Source: Kiritimatiellia bacterium (GTDB lineage Bacteria; Verrucomicrobiota; Kiritimatiellia; CAIVKH01). From it: a stretch of DNA of 39,532 nt. The notes under the pieces were generated by a model. The model was not told the origin of the DNA, did no database searches, and worked only from the letters and a program-made list of their open reading frames with translations. Shown here one piece after another: positions 9,809-16,320 of this stretch (its first letter is position 1; each line of letters begins with the position of its first letter). A program made the position numbers and the translations under genes. The stretch covers positions 1-39,532 of the forward strand of contig JANWZO010000022.1 of assembly GCA_025054615.1 (NCBI GenBank). The letters run 5' to 3'.

Positions 9809-9831
9809 AACTCCATATCTATCATGTCGAT

Positions 9832-10257
9832 ATGGTTGAAAGATTTTCCGTCTCGATTGATTCAGATCTGATCCGTCAATTCGACCGCTGGCTCCATGAG
9901 CGCCGATACAACAACCGATCGGAAGCCGTGCGCGACCTGATTCGCCGCGCGCTGATCCAGCAACGGGTCGAAGACAACCGCGAGGTCGTTGCGGTCATCA
10001 CGATTGTGTACGACCACCACCAACGGCAGCTCCAAGAGCGGCTCACCGACATTCAACACGCCTTCCATCATGAAATCGTGTCGACCACGCACATTCACCT
10101 CAACCACGACGATTGCCTTGAAGTCATCATCGCGCGCGGCCGGGCGACCAAGGCTCAAGACCTCGCCGATCGCTTGATTTCGCTCCGCGGCGTCAAGGAC
10201 GGCTCCATCACCATGAGCGCGGCAGGGTCCCACCTTCACGGGCGCGCCGCTTCCTAA
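9832..10257 (+). CDS. nikR: Nickel-responsive transcriptional regulator NikR
   Basis: 141 residues from ATG 9832; an upstream in-frame start (9700) would overlap thiE and add no family sequence. It has an N-terminal ribbon-helix-helix (RFSVSIDSDLIRQFDRWL, then NNRSEAVRDLIRRAL) and a C-terminal ACT-like regulatory domain. The high-affinity square-planar nickel ligands of E. coli NikR (His76, His87, His89, Cys95) are all present with exact spacing: His in IQHAF, the two His of THIHL, and Cys in NHDDCLE. It binds DNA when loaded with nickel and normally represses nickel uptake. Its position immediately upstream of a nickel ECF transporter supports that role. No clear ribosome binding site is visible. 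Confidence 0.95.
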   Translation: MVERFSVSIDSDLIRQFDRWLHERRYNNRSEAVRDLIRRALIQQRVEDNREVVAVITIVYDHHQRQLQERLTDIQHAFHHEIVSTTHIHLNHDDCLEVIIARGRATKAQDLADRLISLRGVKDGSITMSAAGSHLHGRAAS

Positions 10258-10302
10258 GCCGACCGCTCCCTTCGAGGAACGGGTTCTGAATTTTCTTGCC
10301 GC

Positions 10303-10329
10303 TGGTACGCGCAGACAGTAGTACTACCA
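10303..10329 (+). promoter_or_regulatory. Candidate NikR operator
   Basis: TGGTA (10303-10307) and TACCA (10325-10329) form an inverted repeat with a 17-base spacer. Their centres are 22 bases apart, the same distance as the half-sites of the E. coli NikR operator (GTATGA-N16-TCATAC). A perfect 10-base palindrome, GTAGTACTAC (10318-10327), overlaps the right arm. The site is directly upstream of the barrel gene that heads the nickel transport genes. The arms are short, so this is suggestive only. Confidence 0.35.
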
Positions 10330-10333
10330 ATTT

Positions 10334-11122
10334 ATGAAAGTTATTACTGACGTTCATCGTTGGATGTGCGTTCGTCTCGCCTTTCTCGCGGCCCTGATGG
10401 CGGCGCCCGCCCTTGCGCACCATGCGCTGGAGTTCATCGAACTCGAGAGTTACACGACGGCACGGAAAGGCGAACGGGTCGCCCGTCTTCATTACGATTA
10501 CATGAGCGAGGATCAAAACGACCCCCAGCAGGATCATTGGGAACTCACGCCCGGCCTCGCCTACGGCATCACGGACCGCCTGATGTTCGACGTCCACACG
10601 CATTATGCAAAATTCAACAATGGTCTGGTCGTCGAGGAACGCCAGGAGGAATTCGCGCCCCACGGCCCACCTCCATTTTTCGAGGCGTTTACCGTCTCCC
10701 TGCAATACCGCCTCACCGAGGCCGCGCCCGTCAACGCCGCCATTTCGGCCTCTTTCGAAATCCCCTTCGATAGGGCCAAAGAGCTGCTCGACAGTGAAGA
10801 GGTTTACGAGGGGACATTGATCCTCTCCCGCGAATTCGGCACGCACGGAAATGTGACGCTCAACCTCACTGCCGGCTGGGAGGGCGACGAAGATTACCAG
10901 GAGTGGGGGCTCGGGATCCGCGAGTCACTGACCGGCCAGCCGCACGGCACGGCTGCCGGCCTTGAATTCTTCGGCTCGTTCGACGATCTCGAAAATAGTT
11001 GGTCCATTCTGCCCGGCCTTTACATCCCGTTCGACGAACAGACGATCCTGAAAACCGGCTTCGAAATCGGCGAAGGCGCCGGCTACACTCGCGCGAACAT
11101 CACGTTGATGCATCGCTTTTGA
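10334..11122 (+). CDS. Outer-membrane beta-barrel-like protein of the nickel locus
   Basis: 262 residues with a signal peptide (RLAFLAALMAAPALA, cleavage near HHALEF). The ATG at 10334 has no ribosome binding site and lies four bases after the candidate operator; Met11 at 10364 is a plausible alternative that still keeps the signal peptide. The mature part alternates polar and aromatic residues in short strands (for example RVARLHYDYMSED, LTPGLAYGITDRLMFDVHTHY, VTLNLTAGW) and ends in a Phe-terminated strand, as outer-membrane barrels do (final residues NITLMHRF). The mature N-terminus starts His-His, a possible metal-handling feature. Its stop overlaps the nikK start, so it probably serves nickel passage across the outer membrane. 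That role is inferred from context; I do not recognise a named family. Confidence 0.65.
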   Translation: MKVITDVHRWMCVRLAFLAALMAAPALAHHALEFIELESYTTARKGERVARLHYDYMSEDQNDPQQDHWELTPGLAYGITDRLMFDVHTHYAKFNNGLVVEERQEEFAPHGPPPFFEAFTVSLQYRLTEAAPVNAAISASFEIPFDRAKELLDSEEVYEGTLILSREFGTHGNVTLNLTAGWEGDEDYQEWGLGIRESLTGQPHGTAAGLEFFGSFDDLENSWSILPGLYIPFDEQTILKTGFEIGEGAGYTRANITLMHRF

Positions 11123-11763
11123 AGAGGCTCGTCGTCATCGCCCTCGCAGCGGCCGCTTTCTCCGCTTCCGCACATGAGATCTGGCTGGACGCGGCCAGCC
11201 TACGGCCGGAGCCGGGGCAGCCGGTCGAACTCTTCATCCGATGCGGCCACTATTTCCCAGCGTCGGAATTGGCCGTCGCGGACCGTCTCATCGCCGCTTT
11301 TTATGCGGAGTGCGCGGGGGCGCGCGAAGAATTGGCCTCAACCGCGGAGGGCGGGCAGCGCCGGGCGCTCTATACCGCGCCCGGAGGCTGCGCTGCTCGA
11401 CTCACCCTGGTGCTCAAGCGTCCACACCTGGAGGAGCCTGCCCACTGGGCTTCGCTGATCCTTGTTCCGCAAAACGCGCAAAGCGAACCGGCCGACTACT
11501 CCCGCGGACAGGGCCTTGAAATCGTGCCGCTGGCCCGTGTCGAAGATGCGCGGAGAAATGAGCCATTCCCGCTCGCTGTCCTGCGGGACGGCATCCGAAT
11601 CCGGGCCAAGGTTCAAATTATGGCCGCAGAGGGAGGCACGAGCTGGGTTGAAACTGGCGCTGACCTCCCCTCGACCTTTTCGCCGCGGAAGTCTGGCCGT
11701 CATCTGGCCGCCGTTTCGGACAGAGGGCAAACCGCCACTCTTGTGTTTGACGTGTCGCCATGA
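11119..11763 (+). CDS. nikK: Nickel ECF transporter accessory periplasmic protein (NikK, DUF4198-like)
   Basis: 214 residues using a TTG start that overlaps the stop of the preceding gene (TTGA); the longer in-frame extension upstream lies within the barrel gene. A signal peptide (LVVIALAAAAFSASA) is followed directly by HEIWLDAASL, so the mature protein would begin with His, which together with later His residues suits metal binding. The rest is a predicted beta-rich DUF4198-type domain (QPVELFIRCGHYFP near 50). In nikKMLQO-type operons this accessory protein and NikL replace NikN. Assignment rests on fold-like features plus position before nikL, nikM, nikQ and nikO. Confidence 0.7.
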   Translation: MKRLVVIALAAAAFSASAHEIWLDAASLRPEPGQPVELFIRCGHYFPASELAVADRLIAAFYAECAGAREELASTAEGGQRRALYTAPGGCAARLTLVLKRPHLEEPAHWASLILVPQNAQSEPADYSRGQGLEIVPLARVEDARRNEPFPLAVLRDGIRIRAKVQIMAAEGGTSWVETGADLPSTFSPRKSGRHLAAVSDRGQTATLVFDVSP

Positions 11764-12185
11764 TTCGTGCTGCCCGGTTCGCCGCGCTGATGGCGTGGGT
11801 TCCCCGCCTTCTTTGGGCGCATGCGATCACGGCCGACCCCCTTTCCGGCGGCGCGGGCATCGCCGCCCGCTATGCGGACGGCTCGCCGGCAGCTTTTGTC
11901 GAGGTAACAGTGTACGCTCCGGGCGAGGATCGCGTGTTCCAGCAGGGGTCGACCGACCGTGAAGGCCGCTTCGTTTTTTTCCCGTTCACCGCCGGATCCT
12001 GGCGAATTCGAGTTGATGACGGCATGGGCCACGCGCTGGAAACCACCCTCGAAGCCAGCCCCGCTATGCACACCCCGCCGGCGCCCCCACCCCCTGCCCG
12101 ACCGCTGTTCTGGCCAGTCGTCACCGGCGTGGCCGTGATTTGGGGACTGTTTGGGACCTGGTTCATGGTGCGCAGGCGCGTCTGA
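11760..12185 (+). CDS. nikL: Nickel ECF transporter accessory membrane protein (NikL-like)
   Basis: 141 residues; the ATG overlaps the nikK stop. It has an N-terminal signal/anchor (FAALMAWVPRLLWAHA), a beta-sandwich of the carboxypeptidase-regulatory type (GIAARYADGSPAAFVEVTVY, then DREGRFVFFPFTAGSWRI), a proline-rich spacer (TPPAPPPPARP) and one C-terminal membrane helix (VVTGVAVIWGLFGTWFMV) followed by RRR. This is the layout of NikL subunits, which hold a periplasmic domain beside the NikM core. His21 would be at the mature N-terminus if cleaved (AHAITADP). Function follows from family layout and operon position. Confidence 0.7.
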   Translation: MIRAARFAALMAWVPRLLWAHAITADPLSGGAGIAARYADGSPAAFVEVTVYAPGEDRVFQQGSTDREGRFVFFPFTAGSWRIRVDDGMGHALETTLEASPAMHTPPAPPPPARPLFWPVVTGVAVIWGLFGTWFMVRRRV

Positions 12186-12187
12186 CC

Positions 12188-12826
12188 GTGCACATCGCTG
12201 AAGGCATCTTGTCTGGACCCGTTCTCCTAGGGGGCGGCCTCGCAGCGGCGGCCGGAACCGCCATTGGACTGCGCGCCATTCGAGACGATGACATTCCGAG
12301 GGTCGCGATGCTCACGACCGTTTTTTTTGTCGCCTCGCTGATCCATGTGCCGATCGGGCCGGGCAGCGTTCATTTGATTCTGTCAGGGCTTTGCGGGCTG
12401 CTTCTCGGCATGCGGGCCTTTCCAGCCATCCTGGTAGCGCTTTTTTTACAAGCCGTGTTGTTTGGATTTGGAGGACTAATGGTCCTCGGCGCGAATACGA
12501 CCATTCTGGCCGGACCTGCCGCCTTGCTGGGCGCCGCTGCGCGTGCCTGGATGAACCGATCGCCCGCGGTCGCGCGATGGGCACCGCTAGTCGCCGGCGG
12601 CACGGCGGCTCTGTCGATCGCGTCCAGCGGAGCGCTGGCCGCCCTAGCGCTTGCGCTCTCGGACCGCAGCTTCGTCGGCGCAGCCGCTTTGCTATTTGCC
12701 GCTCACGCCCCAATTATCGCTGTCGAGGCCGTCATCACTGCGGGCATTGCGGGATTCCTGATGAAGGTCCGACCGGAGTTGCTGATCGAGGGAGGGCTGC
12801 TCCATGGCCCTGCTCGCCGCGATTGA
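12188..12826 (+). CDS. nikM: Nickel ECF transporter substrate-binding membrane subunit
   Basis: 212 residues from a GTG at 12188, two bases after the nikL stop. This start, not the in-frame ATG at 12140, gives Met-His-Ile-Ala-Glu-Gly, matching the CbiM/NikM family in which the N-terminal amine and His2 ligate the metal. The protein is strongly hydrophobic with about six to seven membrane segments and the NikM signature HVPIGPGSVHLILSGLCGLLLG in the second region (about 58-79), which contributes a further metal-binding His. It is the S component that captures Ni2+ (Co2+ possible); NikR next door argues for nickel. It overlaps nikQ by 23 bases. Confidence 0.88.
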   Translation: MHIAEGILSGPVLLGGGLAAAAGTAIGLRAIRDDDIPRVAMLTTVFFVASLIHVPIGPGSVHLILSGLCGLLLGMRAFPAILVALFLQAVLFGFGGLMVLGANTTILAGPAALLGAAARAWMNRSPAVARWAPLVAGGTAALSIASSGALAALALALSDRSFVGAAALLFAAHAPIIAVEAVITAGIAGFLMKVRPELLIEGGLLHGPARRD

Positions 12827-13514
12827 GGCGCCCGCCACCCTGAACCGCATCGATCCGCGAGCGCGAATCGCCGTCTGTGCGGCATGGCTATTTGCGCTCT
12901 CGGCCGTTTCGGACCTAAGGGCCCTCTCCGTGGCATGTGGCGCGCTCGCAGCCCTCACCCTCGCCGCTCGACTGCCGTTGCGGTCGATTGCTCCGCGCTT
13001 TATCGCGCTCAATCTATTTCTTCTAATCTGGTGGGCCACGATTCCTCTGTTGGATCCATCACAAGGCTGGCGGTTCGCGGCCGCGATTGCCGCGCGGGCC
13101 AATGCAATGTTGCTGGCCATCACGCTGTTCATCAGCACGATCGAGGCGGGTGCTCTCGCTCACGCCCTCGCGCACCTGCGGGTTCCGCGCCCGCTTGTTC
13201 ACGTCCTGCTCCTTGCCGTGCGATATGCCGAGGTGCTGTGGCTCGAGCAGCAGCGGATGCAGCGGGCGATGCGCGCGCGCGCATTTCGGCCGCGCCCGAA
13301 TGCTCACACCTATCGGAGCCTCACCCGTCTCGTGGGAATGCTCCTGGTGCGGAGCCTCGATCGCGCGGACCGGATCCTCGGCGCGATGAAGTGCCGGGGT
13401 TACCGCGGCGACTTTCCTTTGCTTCACCATTTCCGATTCCGACCGCTCGACGGAGTGTTTGTGGCGGTCGGCCTCGCTTTTGCCGCGTTGCTCGTTCTGG
13501 GGGGTCGGGGATGA
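12804..13514 (+). CDS. nikQ: Nickel ECF transporter transmembrane coupling subunit (EcfT type)
   Basis: 236 residues. CbiQ/NikQ family: an integral membrane protein with several hydrophobic segments and two cytosolic coupling motifs, RAMRARAF (about 155-162) and AMKCRGY (about 194-200), the two Ala-Arg-Gly-type motifs through which EcfT touches the ATPases. NRIDPRARI near the N-terminus is also typical. The 23-base overlap with nikM and the ATGA overlap with nikO indicate tight translational coupling. Confidence 0.88.
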   Translation: MALLAAIEAPATLNRIDPRARIAVCAAWLFALSAVSDLRALSVACGALAALTLAARLPLRSIAPRFIALNLFLLIWWATIPLLDPSQGWRFAAAIAARANAMLLAITLFISTIEAGALAHALAHLRVPRPLVHVLLLAVRYAEVLWLEQQRMQRAMRARAFRPRPNAHTYRSLTRLVGMLLVRSLDRADRILGAMKCRGYRGDFPLLHHFRFRPLDGVFVAVGLAFAALLVLGGRG

Positions 13515-14158
13515 GTGGTCCTATCCTTGAACTCGCCGGCATCGAATTCGCGCATCCCTTTGGGCGCCCGCTTTTTCGAGGTTTTTCTCTTGCGCTTTCC
13601 GAGGGCGAGCGGATCGGACTGACCGGCCCCAACGGCTCGGGAAAAAGCACGCTGCTCCACCTCGCAATGGGTTTGCTTCGCCCGCAGGCCGGCGAAATCC
13701 GGCACCGCGGGTTCCTGTGCAAGACGGAGACGGATTTTCTCGCGCTGCGCCGCGAGGTGGGGCTCGTCTTCCAAAATCCGGATGATCAGTTGTTCTGCGC
13801 GACCGTGGATGAAGACGTGGCGTTCGGCCCGTTCAACCTCGGATGGCCGCGAGACCGGGTGGAGCGCGCCGTCGTCGACACGCTGGAGCGCCTCGGCATC
13901 CGTCATCTTGCCGGGCGCATCACCTACCGCCTGTCCGAGGGCGAAAAGCGGCTGGTCGCGCTGGCGACGGTCCTCGTCATGGAGCCCCGCGCGCTGCTGC
14001 TAGATGAACCAACGGCGGGTCTGGACGAACACGCGCGAGATCGATTGGTCCGTGAATTGGCTGCGTCGCACCTGCCCATGATCATCGCCTCGCACGATGA
14101 GGATCTCCTCGCCCGACTCGCCACCCGCCGCGTCGATCTGGGTGCAGCGCCCCGTTAG
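13511..14158 (+). CDS. nikO: Nickel ECF transporter ATPase
   Basis: 215 residues from the ATG overlapping the nikQ stop; the much longer open frame reaching back to 12884 covers nikQ in another frame and is not coding. Complete ABC ATPase: Walker A GPNGSGKST (about 38-46), Q-loop VFQNPDDQLF, signature LSEGEKRLVALA (LSGGQ replaced by LSEGE), Walker B ALLLDEPTAGLD and switch His in IIASHD. It is shorter than many CbiO proteins (about 250-280) because it lacks a C-terminal extension. It energises NikMQ, probably as a homodimer. It is the last gene of the nickel operon. Confidence 0.92.
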   Translation: MSGPILELAGIEFAHPFGRPLFRGFSLALSEGERIGLTGPNGSGKSTLLHLAMGLLRPQAGEIRHRGFLCKTETDFLALRREVGLVFQNPDDQLFCATVDEDVAFGPFNLGWPRDRVERAVVDTLERLGIRHLAGRITYRLSEGEKRLVALATVLVMEPRALLLDEPTAGLDEHARDRLVRELAASHLPMIIASHDEDLLARLATRRVDLGAAPR

Positions 14159-14178
14159 TTTCGAAGGACGGCGATTTT

Positions 14179-14209
14179 TTCCATGCCCTGTAATTTCCAT
14201 GGCATGGAA
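14179..14209. terminator. Hairpin between convergent nikO and PEP-CTERM genes
   Basis: A perfect 9-base inverted repeat (TTCCATGCC 14179-14187; GGCATGGAA 14201-14209) with a 13-base loop lies between two converging genes. On the plus strand it is followed by an A-run then TTTTT at 14223-14227, so it is not a textbook intrinsic terminator. Part of the loop (AATTTCCAT 14192-14200) can instead pair with ATGGAAATT at 14235-14243, giving a mutually exclusive second stem. Confidence 0.4.
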
Positions 14210-14225
14210 GCCGCGAAAAAAATTT

Positions 14226-15050
14226 TTACATACGATGGAAATTTTTGCGGCGAGCGAAGCCGATAACGGCGGCGCCGAGGGCGATGAAGGCAACCGATGC
14301 CGGTTCGGGAACGATCGACATCCTGTTGATATAGAACCCTTCGCGAACGGGGTTGCCGCCAAATGGAACCAAGTTCGCTGCCTGGACGTAGTTTGGCAGA
14401 TAGCTAACCTCACCTGTTACGTTCGACGCCACGCCGTCGCGCCTTGTGAGCGTCGCCGAATACGCGTAGTTCGTGTAGCTACCGTAGTCAACGGTGCCCG
14501 TAATCGTGAAATCGAGGCGAACGCCTTCTGTCCCATGCTGCAGCCAAGTATCACCGGGACCTCGCTCATAGAACGCGGAGAGTTGGAGGAAAACTTCGAA
14601 GGAAAGATTTATTGGATTGAATGAGGAATCGGTCTCATACAACCGAATGGCGTATAATGCCTCATTTTGCCACCCGTTGTCGAATTCGATCGAAAAAGTC
14701 TGGCCAACCGTCAGAGGTCCGTGGAGGAATCGTCGCCCCGCGGTGGCGGTCTGGTCGACGCCACGCAGACGAAAGGCGTTGCCGATATCGCCATCGTTTG
14801 CGAGTCCCCACAGAACGCCATCATCGACCCCATCGTCGTTTTCCGTGGACGGGCCGATCCCGAATGCGATGGACGGAAACGGATGTGTGAGGACCCAAGG
14901 GCCAAATCCGTATCCTCCGTTGGACCCATTCGTCCATCCACCCGAATAGGCGGGATCGGACGCGGAATCGAAAGCGATAAACGAAGCAGAAGCGCTCGTC
15001 GCGATGAACGCGATGCCAACGATCCGTAAGATGACTAAAAAACGATTCAC
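14226..15050 (-). CDS. PEP-CTERM sorting domain protein
   Basis: 274 residues: an N-terminal signal peptide (ILRIVGIAFIATSASA), a beta-rich Gly/Asn-rich body, and a C-terminal tripartite sorting signal, namely VPEPAS, then a hydrophobic helix (VAFIALGAAVIGFA), then a basic tail (RRKNFHRM). Such tails are recognised and cleaved by an exosortase (EpsH family), delivering the protein to the cell surface, usually with exopolysaccharide. No exosortase gene is in the window. The body has no catalytic motif I recognise. The gene lies downstream of alr on the same strand after an AT-rich gap that could hold its own promoter. Confidence 0.85.
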   Translation of the reverse strand: MNRFLVILRIVGIAFIATSASASFIAFDSASDPAYSGGWTNGSNGGYGFGPWVLTHPFPSIAFGIGPSTENDDGVDDGVLWGLANDGDIGNAFRLRGVDQTATAGRRFLHGPLTVGQTFSIEFDNGWQNEALYAIRLYETDSSFNPINLSFEVFLQLSAFYERGPGDTWLQHGTEGVRLDFTITGTVDYGSYTNYAYSATLTRRDGVASNVTGEVSYLPNYVQAANLVPFGGNPVREGFYINRMSIVPEPASVAFIALGAAVIGFARRKNFHRM

Positions 15051-15108
15051 AACGATGTAGTATGACTATCTATAGGATTTACTAAGCAAGAATTTTGCAA
15101 AATTTTTA

Positions 15109-16257
15109 TTAGACTCTTTGCGGATCTCCAAACAGAGGGAGGCTCGGCGAACTCACATAGCGGCGTTCGATGTTCGGGTGAATGCTGGTGAGGATTTCGT
15201 AGGGGATGGTACGGGCCTGCCGGGCGAGTTCGTCTGCCCAGATGGATTCGGATCCTTGCTGGCCGATAAGAACAACCTCGTCGCCAGGTGAGACATCGGC
15301 ATTCAGTCCGCAGTCGGCGACAATCCAGTTCATGCTAACGCGGCCGACAACGGCGCAGCGCCGACCGCCGATGAGGACGTGACCGCGATTGCTCAACGCT
15401 CGGTGGTATCCATCGGCGTAGCCGACGGCGATGACCGCGAGCGTGGTGGGCGCAGGTGTGACATAGGTGCTGTAGTAGCCGACCAGCGTTCCAGAAGGAA
15501 CGCGTTTGACCTGCATTACGCCGGTGCGCCATTGGAGGACCGGTTCGGTCTGGATGCGCATGCCGCGCTCGCGGGCGCCGTATCCATAGACCGCGATGCC
15601 CGGGCGGATGCCGTCGAGGTCCCAATCGGGCTGGATCAAAAACGCGCGGCTGCTAGAGACATGCCGGAACAGGGGGTGAACCGAGCGGGATCGAATCTGT
15701 TCATCGATTTGCCGGAAGCGTTCCATCTGGAGAGGTCCCAACGAGGGACGCCTGGCTTCGACGGACGCGAAGTGCGTGCAAAGACCCGTGATGGCGAGGC
15801 CCGGCTGGCGGGCCAGACGCTCGTAGATCGGTACGGCCTCTTCCCACGGAACGCCGAATCGGCCCATTCCGGTATCGATTTTGAGGTGGGCGTGCAGAGT
15901 CGCGCCGATCGCGCGCGCGGCGCGGGCAAGGGCCATCCCATGCGCCTCGTCGACAACGATCGGGTATAGACGTTCCTCGATCAGGGTGCGAACGTCCTCG
16001 GGTGAAACCGCGCCGAGGATTACGATGTTGGCGTCCGGCGCCGTGCGACGAACGTTGATTGCCTCCCGCAAATAGGCAACGGCGAACCACGTCACTCCCG
16101 ACCGGGCCGCCTGCCGGACAACCGGAATCAGCCCGTGTCCGTAAGCGTCAGCCTTTACCACCAGCACAACCGAGGTTCTGGAATTCAGGGCCAGCCGGAC
16201 CGCGCGGATGTTCCTGTCCAGCAGGCCCAAATCGACCTGAACCCAGGGCGAAATCAT
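15109..16257 (-). CDS. alr: Alanine racemase
   Basis: 382 residues, normal for the family. It is a PLP enzyme that interconverts L- and D-alanine for peptidoglycan. The PLP lysine sits in VVKADAYGHG (about 33-42); KIDTGMGRFG, THFASVEA and GIAVYGYG are conserved barrel motifs. The second catalytic base, Tyr, is in the GYYSTYVT region (about 265), followed by AVGYADGYHR and VGRVSMNWIVADCG. The gene follows the TPR-GltD protein on the same strand after 63 bases, so co-transcription is possible though not functionally obvious. Confidence 0.93.
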   Translation of the reverse strand: MISPWVQVDLGLLDRNIRAVRLALNSRTSVVLVVKADAYGHGLIPVVRQAARSGVTWFAVAYLREAINVRRTAPDANIVILGAVSPEDVRTLIEERLYPIVVDEAHGMALARAARAIGATLHAHLKIDTGMGRFGVPWEEAVPIYERLARQPGLAITGLCTHFASVEARRPSLGPLQMERFRQIDEQIRSRSVHPLFRHVSSSRAFLIQPDWDLDGIRPGIAVYGYGARERGMRIQTEPVLQWRTGVMQVKRVPSGTLVGYYSTYVTPAPTTLAVIAVGYADGYHRALSNRGHVLIGGRRCAVVGRVSMNWIVADCGLNADVSPGDEVVLIGQQGSESIWADELARQARTIPYEILTSIHPNIERRYVSSPSLPLFGDPQRV

Positions 16258-16320
16258 GGGATCGGACCGTACCGAATCCGTGCCGCGAGGGAAACGGAAA
16301 TCAGGCTCAGGCGGGGCCGT

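Noticed and set aside
12884-13510. Long N-terminal extension of the NikO frame
   Set aside because: It covers nikQ in another frame and is Arg/Pro-rich; the ABC domain starts right after the overlapping ATG at 13511.
15091-15104. AATTTTGCAAAATT palindrome upstream of the PEP-CTERM gene as an operator
   Set aside because: Simple AT-rich palindromes are common by chance and no regulator gene is adjacent.
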